From NCBI GenBank assembly GCA_940671915.1, contig CALNVZ010003434.1:11027192-11091191 (forward strand): 64,000 nt of DNA, read 5' to 3'. Of this stretch, positions 13,081 through 23,922 are shown piece by piece. The first letter of the stretch is position 1. Every line of letters starts with the position of its first letter. The position numbers and the translations under genes are program-made. The stretch comes from Paracentrotus lividus (Eukaryota; Echinodermata; Echinoidea; Camarodonta; Echinidae). The notes under the pieces are model-generated. The model did no database searches and was not told the DNA's origin. It saw only the letters and a program-made list of their open reading frames with translations.

Positions 13081-14072
13081 CCCCAAATGACATTTTAAAT
13101 TTGATCCCCCTTTACAGCTCTACTATTGAAGATATTCAAGTGGAAGTTTTTCTATTGTGTTTTTTTCTTCCTTTTGTTTCAGTTTCAATCAAAATTTCAT
13201 CTTAAACGATTTTAATCAATGATATCACAACCCACATAAAAAAGCAGACTTGCCACTTTCCAACGAACAGAATTGTAATTGCCGTACATTTTAGGCTCCC
13301 GTAAGCACAAAATTTCATGTAAATGGCTTATTTTCCTCATATGATAGTAGGAAGAGTTTAGCTAGGCATGTGTAAAAATTAAATTATCATTGTGTAATGC
13401 AGCAAAGAATTATAAGCTCTCAAAGACAAAGAGGCCATAATTACCCCAGGACCAGTCTCCCCGATATTTCTAGTTTTTACTTTATAAAAAAGAATGTGGT
13501 AAAATGTAAGCTTTTAAATTGGTCTCAAGATCATGATCAGATGACAAACAAATGGTATTTTTCTTATAAACATCTGACCCTTTAATCCTGTATATAAATT
13601 TTTTAATGAAAAAAAATGAAAGACTATTGTAATCAGTGAAGTTTGCTAGGAGCAGAACTCGGCAACACTTTACCCCTGCGGCGAACCTCCCGCTTTCACT
13701 ACATCCAGCGCACCTCCTGTGTACATTATCAGTCTACGAATTGGCGTACCTCCACTTTGTATTTAATCATTCGTTGACAATGTACCTATCGAGGCGTAGG
13801 TTGTGCGCTCTTAGAAATAAAACGCCAAAGCAGAGCCTACTCTCTTGTGTGTGCTAACTCGCTCAATACATTAAGTTAACCCACACACAAGTTAACACAG
13901 TGGAAATTCACCCTTCGGAACAAATACCTATAGTTCTTTTTGTCATTCGGTAGTTTTTCCCTCGTTGGATACGGATGGTACGATAGATGTAATGCTTTAT
14001 TACCTGGAATAACGTTGGGTTATAAACACTTTGTACAACGAAACTTTGGGATTTATACTGACTTTTTTGCAG
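13081..14072 (+). other. Upstream region of the PTB-domain gene
   Basis: No coding exon recognised. The stretch at 13636-13850 is more GC-rich than its surroundings and could hold an untranslated first exon or promoter of the gene downstream, but no TATA box or donor site can be assigned with confidence. At 14059-14072 the sequence gacttttttgcag is a strong 3' splice acceptor that would start the coding exon at 14073. Confidence 0.4.
14059..14072 (+). promoter_or_regulatory. 3' splice acceptor before the PTB coding exon
   Basis: Pyrimidine tract acttttttgcag followed by tgtttgaagg. It implies a 5' UTR intron and explains why the open frame upstream of 14097 should not be translated. Confidence 0.55.
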
Positions 14073-14096
14073 TGTTTGAAGGTGTTCTGTGTTGAA

Positions 14097-15740
14097 ATGG
14101 CGTTTTGGAAACGGAGGAGCCAGAGTTTCGAACCGGTGTCGCCTCAGACCCGATACACCGTGACATACCTGGGCCATGAGGAGATGCATGGGAAAGTGGG
14201 ACTGGATAATACACTCAAACCAGTGGATGACATGTACAGGCAATTCAAATCCCACAAATCAAAAAGTGTGAGTAAGATGGAAATCGAGGTGGTGAACAAT
14301 GGTATCAAAGTTGAGCCTCTTGATGCTGGAGTCAGAACCATGTTTGCTAATTCTCCGTATTTCATTGCCGAAGGGGCGTTCGGAAATGTTTTCTTTCCCA
14401 TCAACAAGCTTTCGTTCGGGGCAGCCGACCCGTACCACAATAAGATTTTCTGCTTCGTTTCGAGAAACGAAAACCCAGCGAAGGACCACTACTGGGATTG
14501 CCACGCAGTTTTCTGTGAATCTTCCGCAATGGCCAAAAACTTGACCCTCTATCTGGTGAAGGCGTTTCAGAGGATCGCACCTTCGAAGACCGACCCTCTC
14601 GATGCTGCCCAGAAAAGCAAGAGACCCACAACGGTCCACATTCTACGAGAGAGGGGTACCTCTGAGCACCAGCTTCATGCCAGAAGGAAAAAGAGACCTC
14701 CGGTTTCAACGGTCAGTGTGACCCTCAACCTGGATGGCAAAACAAACTTGGAACCGACTGACGATACCACTAACAGTAACAGAGTGGTGGCTGATATTAT
14801 AGCTCTGCGATCAAAGAGTTACCTTGTTGGTGATAGCGATGTTTCGAACGGGAATAGCGTTTCGAAAGGCGTCGGGACGATCAGTTCCGACAAGGAGAAC
14901 GATCTAATGGAAGGCATCATGAGCGATGAAGACATCACACCTACGACTAGTCCACGAGATGTCGAGGTCACCGTAGCGTTTAATCCCGATCTGAGTTCTC
15001 CTCCAGAGTCGCCTCGTAAGTCAACATCTCCTCGCGGAGGTCGTACGAGCAGCGGCGAGGAGGATGATGTCGCCTTTAGACTCGACCCTCGGTCCGGAGA
15101 AACCTCGCCCCAGGACATGATCACGACGATGAGTCCACCTGACACACCAGGTTACCTATCGAAGGAAGGGAAATCCCCTTCCCCTACCTTAGTGGATAAG
15201 CCATCGAAACCCCCGTCTCCGAGGCAGCGAATAAATTCTTCCAAAAAGACTAAAGCACCTTCCCCTCCAGTAAGTCAGGACAGTACCAGTGAAGTTGTGT
15301 TGAGGAAGAAAGCTCCATCCCCTTCTGCAACACCCACAAACCCATCCAGCTCACCCAGAAACTTGAACAATACTTCCGTTGCTGATATTAAGCAGCCAGC
15401 GACAGCGACTACCAACTCCCCAAAGAAACAAGACGCAACACCAGTCGACAATCTACGCAGAAGTACCCCTTCCCCTCCTACACCAAAGACACCGGTAGAC
15501 CCGCTTCCTGGATCTCCAAGGAAAAGTCCATCTCCTGTATCAACTCCTCCTCTTAAATCCAGCCCTCCCAAAAAGGAAACTGAAACTTCGGAAGTTGTGT
15601 CGAGGAGACGGTCGCCTCAGTCGACAATGACGTCGGCTTCGGAATGTGCGAACGGGGACGATTCCGTAGCTGTTCAGAAAAAGTCGAGAAGGGAAAGAAA
15701 GTCGGTGCGGTTTAATGACGAAGTGCATATAAGAGATTAA
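14097..15740 (+). CDS. PTB/PID-domain protein, FAM43/PID1-type, with Ser/Pro-rich tail
   Basis: Probably an intracellular adaptor. The 547-codon frame opens MAFWKRRSQSFEPVS and has a phosphotyrosine-binding (PTB/PID) fold at about residues 15-165: YTVTYLG as first strand, KMEIEVVNNGIKV, then IFCFVSRNE and DCHAVFCES leading into the C-terminal helix (MAKNLTLYLVKAFQRI). The spacing and the CHAV motif match FAM43 and PID1; vertebrate FAM43 genes also have intronless coding regions. Residues after about 165 are predicted disordered, with some twenty SP/TP sites suited to proline-directed kinases and many PxxP motifs. The C-terminus has KSVRFND, an RVxF-type protein phosphatase 1 docking motif. 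I chose the ATG at 14097 because a strong acceptor (ttttttgcag, ends 14072) lies just upstream, so the 22 codons of open frame before it are probably intron plus 5' UTR. At 547 residues it is longer than human FAM43A (423). Confidence 0.88.
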   Translation: MAFWKRRSQSFEPVSPQTRYTVTYLGHEEMHGKVGLDNTLKPVDDMYRQFKSHKSKSVSKMEIEVVNNGIKVEPLDAGVRTMFANSPYFIAEGAFGNVFFPINKLSFGAADPYHNKIFCFVSRNENPAKDHYWDCHAVFCESSAMAKNLTLYLVKAFQRIAPSKTDPLDAAQKSKRPTTVHILRERGTSEHQLHARRKKRPPVSTVSVTLNLDGKTNLEPTDDTTNSNRVVADIIALRSKSYLVGDSDVSNGNSVSKGVGTISSDKENDLMEGIMSDEDITPTTSPRDVEVTVAFNPDLSSPPESPRKSTSPRGGRTSSGEEDDVAFRLDPRSGETSPQDMITTMSPPDTPGYLSKEGKSPSPTLVDKPSKPPSPRQRINSSKKTKAPSPPVSQDSTSEVVLRKKAPSPSATPTNPSSSPRNLNNTSVADIKQPATATTNSPKKQDATPVDNLRRSTPSPPTPKTPVDPLPGSPRKSPSPVSTPPLKSSPPKKETETSEVVSRRRSPQSTMTSASECANGDDSVAVQKKSRRERKSVRFNDEVHIRD

Positions 15741-17060
15741 TGTCAAATATTATCATAACAACTGACAGTGTGTCTGAAGTTTTTGATCATCAGTTCATAA
15801 CTTATGGATTCTTTGTTCGTGAATGAATTATTATTGCATCGTGAACCATACTGGATTACCATCTGAATCTGTTCTCTTTTTACATTCTGATTATGGAATA
15901 TGTCAGGGAGGCATTTGGAATATCATGCAGACAACATTGATCTTAATTTTTGTTGGATCAATACTTCAACGTTTATTTTAATGATTTAATATTGCATTTG
16001 CCTGAACTTGTACAATTTAGGTATTTAAAAGGCATAATTTTGATAATCGAAGATTACAAAATACAAACAGTGCAAATGGTGCTGTCTTTCGCAATGCTGT
16101 AGAAACTGATACATTTCATTTTGTAAATTAAGAAAAACAATTTTTTTTTCATTATCCTATTAATTAAACTTCAGGTTACATGTACCATCAATTAAGTAAA
16201 AAATATAAATGTAATATTTACAACTTTAACTGATATCAAGTAGCTTATACATAATCTTCATTTTCTTTTCGAAGTGCCTGATTAAAAAACAGATATGCAA
16301 CTATTAAAAAAAAACCCGAATGGATTAGAACCCTTTTTTAACTTACGACGCTTTAAAATGTATTATATTTTCTGGTTTGATTAAAAGCATCTTCTCTTGG
16401 CTCAATCCTTTAACATAATTAAGTAGGTGATCTAAAGTCCACATTGCATTGTAGGGAATAGAAATATTCGATCAAAATTACATGCTAGACGTACTGTACA
16501 TGTACATGAAATCTTAACGCAATGGTTGCCCATAACAACCTGAACAGCTTGTCCAATTATTAATGTTTGCATGATAAAATTAGTCGTTGGATGCTTAGAA
16601 GAATCATTCAGCTATTTTTATGCATGCGTGTAAGAGTCACCAAGTAATACATTGTATTCATAATGATGATGATGATAAGCACTGTTAGAAGCTATTGAAA
16701 CCCTGGTATGTTATCAGCCTAGCAAGTTTACGATTATTGATATAGATACTGAAATCATTGCTATAATCAGACAATTAGCTATGAGGAAATAATTATTTCA
16801 AAAAGTCATGTACATGACTGCATTTAGCATTACGTTGTCTTTGACAACGCTTTCTGTTTATCAGGGTAATTTAATTTTTAACAACCCTAATCTAGGGTGT
16901 TTCATACCCCCCCCCCCCAATTAAAAAAATATTTTAAAAATGTCGAAAATTTAGCCAATATACGGTTAACTAACAGCAATAATATCAGAAAATGGGTATT
17001 TTATGGTTTATGATGATAGTTTGGTTATGAACCCATGGTTACGCGTCTCTGAACTTCATC
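15741..17060 (+). other. Probable 3' UTR and downstream intergenic DNA of the PTB gene
   Basis: AT-rich sequence right after the stop. I did not see a clear AATAAA in the first 1.5 kb; ATTAAA occurs at about 16163 and 16379. The 3' end of the transcript is therefore unassigned. Confidence 0.4.
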
Positions 17061-17066
17061 GCCCCA

Positions 17067-17402
17067 CCGGAAAAAAAAAAATCCACAGTATCCAAGAGTG
17101 TGATCACAGTGCGAACACACTCTGACACAGTGTGTGCTGTACTACGTCACAGTGCGAACACACTCTGACACAGTGTGTGCTGTACTACGTCACAGTGTGA
17201 AAACACTGTGACACAGTGTGTGCTGTACTGTTTCCAGTACCGACACTGTGAAAATGGGCCAAATCCACACAGTCTGTATTCACAGTGTAACGACTGTGTG
17301 GATTTGGCCCATTTTCACATTGTCCAGACGTTTGAAGTACTATTTCTACAGTTTGGACACACTGTGATTGACTCTGTGTTGTTGTTGTTTTTTCGGCAGG
17401 GC
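17067..17402. mobile_element. Repeat element built on CACAGTGTG, with tandem units and a hairpin
   Basis: Two near-identical 43-bp units (17105-17147, 17148-17190) and a third diverged unit contain cacagtg, acacactctgacacagtg and tgctgtactacgt. They are followed by a hairpin with arms of about 30 bp: gtgaaaatgggccaaatcc near 17247 pairs with ggatttggcccattttcac near 17299-17317. The outer ends (ccggaaaaa...tcacagtg and cactgtga...ttttttcgg) are loosely inverted, suggesting a TIR element. No coding capacity; the 99-codon frame at 17175 is an artefact of the repeats. Confidence 0.7.
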
Positions 17403-17479
17403 GTCTTGAAGATTTGTCTCAAATCGCGGTTGTGTCGTTTACTTTACGGTAGCACAGGAGACACATTTCATTAATTAAT

Positions 17480-18500
17480 TTATCATTCTCATAATACTGT
17501 TCTAATAACAGTAATTATGTTGCTGAAATAACTGCCTTTTGTTTCAAAATGAAATATCTTCAAGGTAATGGTGTCGAATTATTCTTTGATATGGAAACTT
17601 AATCAAATTGTTTTATGTTGCAGTGAAAGACAGAAAGTCTTAAAGTTCAAATCATATAATATTTGTTTAAAATTTTAAGTGTTTACATTTAAAATGCTAA
17701 ATGTGGCTAGTGTTGGGAGTACGAGCCATACCATTGTTCTTTCCAATTGTTTTATTTTTATAAACACTTGAAATAACCATACCTATGGTTATTTAAATCA
17801 ATACAGTTGCCTTGAAGTGTCACGATGGAACTTTGTCTAGACAGCTATAGTATAAGCAGCCGTTGGTGAATGATCCTTTTTAATTAATGCATACACATTT
17901 ACTTGCTTTAAAAAAATTCTTATAATTGTTTATTTATCATTATCATTTTCCGTAGTTGAATATGCCAAAGACTTATCTCTCTGGATCAGATGATGTTTGT
18001 TTTGTAATATAAGATGTGTATAATGTGAAAGGAAATGTGTGTTATTATAACCAAATATATTTCAAGGAAATATTTTAAAGTGAATTGTGGATTAAAACAT
18101 TTATGAAGATGATATTTATGATTGTGTACTAAAGTTTATTTTGTCACGTATTTAAAAGCAAAGAGACCATTCCCGAAGAGATATATCAGTGCCCTTTCCT
18201 TATAGTTTTGTTTTTGCTTATGTTATAATTTCATTTCAATATCCTACTAGTTTTGGTAATATCAATGGGCTATTCGATTCTTCGGCAAATTTTATATGAG
18301 CAAACAACTATTGTATACCATTATGATTTAAACGCATTTTACGTGATTCGATAACTTGTATATATATACATTACCTCCACTTTATAATAATTTTGAAATA
18401 ATGGCATGGGATATTTATTTTTTATGGAATTACTTTGGTGTAATTCATTAACGAATCCAGTATCTATTAACCATTTAATAGCCTACATGTATACAGCATG
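17480..18500. other. Intergenic DNA, no gene recognised
   Basis: AT-rich, without recognisable repeat, exon or RNA gene. Confidence 0.5.
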
Positions 18501-18547
18501 CCCGCGAATACGATATTGTACACATTAAGACTATTCGTGATGATCAT

Positions 18548-18662
18548 GCCTGGTGGCGTTGGTGGCGGTGGTGGTGATGGTGATGTTGCTGCTGCTGATG
18601 ATGATGATAGTGGTGATGGTGGTGGTGATGGTGATGCTGCTGCTGCTGATGATGATGATGAA
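18548..18662. repeat. GGT/GAT/GCT cryptic trinucleotide repeat
   Basis: Two imperfect 50-odd-base blocks of the form (GGT)n(GAT)n(GCT)n(GAT)n. One frame reads as Gly/Asp/Ala runs (GDGDVAAADDDD), which is repeat-driven, not a gene. Confidence 0.9.
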
Positions 18663-18719
18663 AGTGTTCATAATGGCGATTTTAAAAAATGAGACGTACA
18701 CTGTATTATTGAACCCAGC

Positions 18720-19260
18720 AGGTGGATCTCCAACCCTCCTGTTGCATCTAGTGCTTTCTATTTATCCCTCATACAAGGTTGTGAGGCCACTATACTGGTT
18801 TATACCCAACTTATTGTCGGGAAAGAGGGGCAAAACCTCTATGATATATACATAATCATATATAATTTGTATTATTTAAGTGAATCGTAAACATGTTACA
18901 ACAGCTGTTGCTCTCTCTCTTTCTCTCAGAAAATGTGTGGGAGGTATACCTGAAGACACTGGGCGTTTTATTTACCAATGACTGGTTCGACGAATCACAT
19001 TGCAAGGCCACTTTGTATTTATACCTATCAAAGATCTTTTAAATTAAAAACAAAAATGGTATTTTATGACTGGTAAAAAAATAAAATAAATAAAACACAC
19101 GTTCATGAACCTGAGAGCAAAAAAGGGCTTGGTCTCTAATTTAGCAAATCTTCAACCTTCTTGAAGCAGCTGGTGATCTATCTTTATCTCTCAGACCATG
19201 TAAGTTGTGGATCCCAAAGACACAGGGCGTTCTGTTTACCATTGAAAGGTTCTACGTGTT
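18720..19260. repeat. Degenerate tandem duplication, about 265-bp period
   Basis: Phrases recur in the same order: aacagctgttgctctctctc ... ctcagaaaatgtgtgggagg ... acactgggcgttttatttacc at 18899-18980, and agcagctggtgatctatc ... ctcagaccatgtaagttgtgg ... acacagggcgttctgtttacc at 19165-19240. The phrase ggccact..tttatacc appears at about 18785 and 19007. The copies are strongly diverged; origin unknown. Confidence 0.55.
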
Positions 19261-20159
19261 ACCTCAACAATAGACATCAATCGTACTTTTTCCTTTTGTC
19301 ACGAAGAAAACCCTGAAACAGAACCGCAGAATAGGGAAACACAGCATGCCCTTTTTTATTTCACTCTATTTCTTCTTCAGAAAAAAGGGAATTATTGATC
19401 GACTATCTTCCTGTAGTCTCTTGTAAACAAAGTATTAATAAATCTTGCAATAAAACTGAACCATATACATTTAAGTTGTCTACTGTGTTATGAATATCAA
19501 CATGTTTATCTTAAAAGTTTATATTGGTATTGGATTAGAGAAAAACGAAGAGAGTGAAATTCAAACATGTTCGTAGAGATAGAGGGGGAGAATTTGTTAC
19601 TTTGTTATTTGTTACATTTTTTCTACTACAATGATTGATGCTAGTTTAAATAAATATAATTTATTAATAATCCAATGATAATTCATGAGCAAGTATGAAC
19701 ACGCATTTTAAGGAAAGATAATTTCTCAAAGTCAATATCCTTTATCAAGCATATGTTGAAAACGAACCATGGACTTTATGCATTTTCAAAATATTCAGTC
19801 AATACTAATGACATTATTAAATCTCTAAACGGGTGCAAGTGCACACTATGAAATGAAAATAGAGATTACCATTGAATCAATATTGCTTGTTATGTATGAA
19901 ACGAGGCGTGAAGGTTCATATTTACTTTATCATATCAGCCGTAGCATGTATTTCAGGTTTGGCATTGGGTATAGGGTAATGAAACATTCTATGCAAATAA
20001 CCTTCTCACGATCACCATTATTGTGGGGGATTCAGTGTGGGGGGGGGGAGCATAAAGCGTGCGCCCCTCTATTTTGTGAGAATCACACATTGAACATGCA
20101 AAGTCATGTTAATGTACTAAATAATATCTACGAAAGTTGCCGTCTGCATTCCCCCTTTT

Positions 20160-20161
<2 letters not shown>

Positions 20162-20217
<56 letters not shown>

Positions 20218-20226
20218 GGGGGGGGG
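20162..20226. repeat. Poly-T (55) followed by poly-G (10)
   Basis: An uninterrupted T homopolymer joined directly to a G homopolymer. Such tracts are prone to assembly error, so the exact length is doubtful. Confidence 0.9.
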
Positions 20227-21418
20227 TTCTATCTCGCTCTCTCGTAATTTTTATTTGCAAAACCCCTCCCTCTCACTCTCTCCTTCTCTTACACACGCAT
20301 TTTCGCGTTATCCTTCCCCATGACCGAGTTTTCAAAGCAAAATTGATCAGCCTAATTTTTTTAAAATGGAAAAGTTTTTTTTTCCTTCTTCTGCTATACC
20401 TTTCCAATCGAATACCTATATTTTGTTATGATTGTGATGAAAAGTGGAATCCAGGAATAATGTCCCAAAATGGAATGTAAAACAAAGATTGCATTGATCA
20501 TTTGACAATCGTTATCACTGGTTGGCGTCAAACGAAAATAGCAGATTACTTAATTTAGTCCTCTAATTCAGGTGGACTTTCATGTTTGTCATCTTAAAAA
20601 CGAAAATGATCATTTTAAACCATAAAATGTGATTTAAAAAATAGGTTAACAATATGAATGTCCTTCACGAGAGAAAGCACACGACTGGTTAATGTTTGAA
20701 TTAGGTTGTCATGCCTGATAATGGGATGCGCTCGATGCGTAACGCCAAAACAAATTTATCGTCTCCTTGTACCGTCTGACAGAGTCAATATTTTCTCGAA
20801 CGAGTCGAACAAATGAAAAACACACAACGTGGACACGAAAAAGCACGACACCAAAGGTTTGATTCGACTTGAAAAACAGAACTGGATTTTTTTTTTTTTT
20901 TTTAAGCGGAGGGTTAGTCAAAGTACATTTTTGGACCAGTCGTATCGTTGCTTTTTCAGGCGCTAATTAAGTGGGCCCCACAGCATTAAAAAAATCAAGT
21001 CATTAGGCCGGGGCGCATTTTGGGATTTTGTTCCCTAAATGAACGCAATTGGGGAGGGGTACCGCCTCTGGATCAGTTTGTGGGTTAGGTGTTTGATGTT
21101 TGTCGATTGAAATTGAGATGTGTTGGTATAATAGACGTTGGTGTATGGTTGCAATATTTGATGTTGATGGATGGGCAAGTCTGTTTGATCAGTAAGATAG
21201 GATGACCGAGCAACTTGTCGTGGTTTGATTATAGTATTAATCAATCTAATGTGTGAAGCTTCATTTTCAGTAGTTAGGGCCAGAACTTGAAACAAAAACT
21301 CATAAAAATGGGCACAATAGCCTTCTGTAGTCTCACTCGCTGATTATTGGGATAAATACGTTTTGAAATATATAGAGTATATCATGTTGGCGTGAAAAGT
21401 TGGGCAGTCCCCCTCCCC

Positions 21419-21419
<1 letters not shown>

Positions 21420-21459
<40 letters not shown>

Positions 21460-21487
21460 ACACACACCCACACACACACACACACAT
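21420..21487. repeat. (CA)n microsatellite
   Basis: CA dinucleotide tract with a few TC and CC interruptions. Confidence 0.95.
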
Positions 21488-22783
21488 ACAATTACACCAG
21501 TGTTTCACCTTTAAAAGCAGAGACAAGTATAGGAAATAACGCATCCCTGCTCAAACTTAAGTTTTCATAGCGGATGGATTTTTAAAGAAGTTTACCCCCC
21601 GGGATTCAGGCAAAGTTCAGAATTTGAAAAGTAAGAATTCAAAGGAATTCTAATTATTTATCAGCATCTTCGAGGGGCCATTCTTCGAAAAACCTACAAT
21701 GCAATGTAAGTAGGAAGCGCTAGGAGGGCATAAGGGGTAAATAAAGGTACAGATTTTAACGCCTAATATTTATTTACTACCTTAAGACATGGCTTAAGAG
21801 GTGGGGTGGAAATGTGCAAGGAACAAATAAAGATTCACAAGATAGAAGGCGGGTGGTAGAATTGAGGGTAAGGCTGAGATGAGGAGAAAGTGTCCTCCAA
21901 ATAATACGATTTCTAATCCCTAACACAAATATAAGAAAACTAGGCTTATTGGGTGTGGTTTGCTGGATACCTACTTGATCTGAGTTCAATAATTTACTGA
22001 ATGGAAATGAAATAGCCGAAATAGCACAAAGAAAACATATCAGAATCAGTATCTGTGTCTCGGGACATCTTATTATAACGTCCCAATTGGATGACAGTTT
22101 TACACGGGGCCCTTGGCATTAATAAGTATCACACATCAATTTGGAAATAAGACTTAATTGATCGTTTAGTCACTTTTCACATTTTATTATTGAACAATCC
22201 CAATATTTTCTTGACAATTTTTCTGCTACGAAGTAAAGATCATGTAGAATATTTTCGAACTTATCTTATATAGTTGTGAATATCCTTGCCTAATTCTCAG
22301 AAGATGATAACAGCATGTTTTCGTAAGGCTTGCCCTCAACTCGATAGGGTTTCTATTCATTGTGATTTTTTAATCCACAGTTAATGATCCAAAATCCATC
22401 TTAACGTAATCCTCCAAGGTGAGAGTGATTAGGATATAGCCTAAATATACCTGCGCTAACAACACATAACTATTACTGGTAAAATATGTTACTGTACACC
22501 TACTTTATAAATTGGCGATTAAGTATAAATATTATTCATACATTTCTTTCTTGAAATATATTTAAACAGAATAAAAGGATGAGTCGTCGGAATCGTTTTA
22601 ATCTCCACCCGTGTCACACAGCGTCGCTAGGAAGTTGGAACATAAAATGTCATATCTAAACGAGAAATCAAAGTAACCCCTAAGCGAGATAGAATGAAAT
22701 GAATAAAAAGTTATTTAAAAAAAACATGAAACAAACAAGACTATTCAACGTAAAGGAATTTTTTACGCCGTTGGGATGTTAAA

Positions 22784-23260
22784 TAGACAATTAATTTATT
22801 CATTTGTCTCCAACGGTAGAAACCATGCAAAATTGGTAGAAACAACACGCAACTGCTGTGTGATAAATATTGGAACCAACAGCTATGAAAAAAAATCATA
22901 GGCTGCCCGGGCGGGATTCGAACCCACGACCTGTGGATTGCTAGACCACCGTCATAACCGCTAAGACCACCGAGTGCCCGTAGCGCCCGTAGCGATCAAG
23001 GTAAAAAAAAATCTTTTACGTTTGATGTTCATGTATATGGGATAGTATGAACCTTGTTCGCTACGGGAACTCATGGTGGTCTAGCGGTTATGACGGTGGT
23101 CTAGCAATCCACAGGTCGTGGGTAGAATCCCCGCCGGGCAGCATATGATTTTTTTTTCATAGCTGTCTGGTTCCAATATTTATCACACAGCAGTTGCGTG
23201 TGTCTCTACCAATTTGCATGGTTTCCTACCGTCGAGACAAATGAATAAATTAATTGTCTA
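22784..23260. mobile_element. Giant palindrome of two head-to-head tRNA-like SINE copies
   Basis: The left arm (about 22784-23003) and right arm (about 23050-23260) are near-perfect reverse complements of about 210 bp around a 46-bp spacer. Each arm carries a tRNA-like segment. On the + strand at 23065-23142 it reads ggtggtctagcggttatgac ... caggtcgtgggtagaatcc (A box tctagcggttatg; B box region). On the - strand at 22904-22985 the B box is gggttcgaatccc. Outside it lie caacagctatgaaaa, tatcacacagcagttgcgtg and caattaatttattca, shared by both arms. I read it as a foldback element or two inverted SINEs. The anticodon loop of the tRNA-like part could be CTAGCAA, which would be Ala-AGC, but folding was not run. 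Confidence 0.8.
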
Positions 23261-23263
23261 AGA

Positions 23264-23755
23264 CTATTGAAGTTTGTAAGTTTTTATAGTATTTGTTAAA
23301 TATTATTTTTTATTATTACTATATTTTATCAACATATAGCATAATATCACTCCGCATGGCAAAATTAATCAATGTCTGTAAAACCTGCACTCAACCCATA
23401 TTCTTGTATGCACATAGATGTAAACTTCCTCTTGTTGGCATGGCAATGCCCCGGAGTCAGTTCATTCATATTGATCGTAGCTAGAAACCGCGTGTGTGGA
23501 TAATTTACGATCGCCTGCAAATTAATTACGGCATAAGGTCATCCAACAATGAGCTGTAGATATGTTTAAATACATTTCTAGACTACGGTGAACTTGCATG
23601 ATATTACCCTACATCTTTCTTGTAGCCTAATGTCCATAAAGCGCGCACTTGAGCATACATCTACAACTTTATTTTCTGTGAACAAAATATACGGACTTAA
23701 ATCCTGTGATATTTTGTGCATGTGATCTTCTAATAAAAGGGAAACCAAGCAATAT
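23264..23755. other. Intergenic DNA, no gene recognised
   Basis: AT-rich, no recognisable feature. Confidence 0.5.
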
Positions 23756-23760
23756 GTAAT

Positions 23761-23917
23761 CAGGGGCCAGGAGCGTTTTTGAAAGTGAGGGATGAGCCGA
23801 AAGTGGGGCTGAAAAGGCTAAAAAATCACAATCTATGGTCATTTTTTCGTTTGTGTACATGGTTGCTGAAAAAGTGGGAAGGGGGGGGAGCCCCCCCCCC
23901 CCGGCTCCGCGGCCCTG
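23761..23917. mobile_element. Short hAT-like MITE with 5-bp TSD GTAAT
   Basis: CAGGGGCCAGGAGCG at 23761 is inverted as GGCTCCGCGGCCCTG ending at 23917, with GTAAT duplicated on both sides (23756-23760, 23918-23922). 157 bp; the interior has adjoining G- and C-runs. The flank length matches that of the MITE at 1728-2051. Confidence 0.8.
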
Positions 23918-23922
23918 GTAAT

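Larger units (their letters stand above)
19300..22780. other. Intergenic DNA with long homopolymers
   Basis: No gene recognised. It contains a 55-base T-run with a G-run (20162-20226), a T-rich tract at 20887-20904, a CA microsatellite (21420-21487) and a purine-rich block at 21790-21900. Open frames here lack known domains. Confidence 0.5.

Noticed and set aside
14144-15746. Minus-strand open frames opposite the PTB gene (98-126 codons)
   Set aside because: Shadows of the GC-richer coding strand; no domains, and the plus frame clearly carries the PTB fold.
22903-23142. Two genuine inverted tRNA genes
   Set aside because: Similarity extends about 130 bp beyond the tRNA-like part in both arms, so the unit is a SINE or foldback element; one B box is also mutated (gggtagaatcc).
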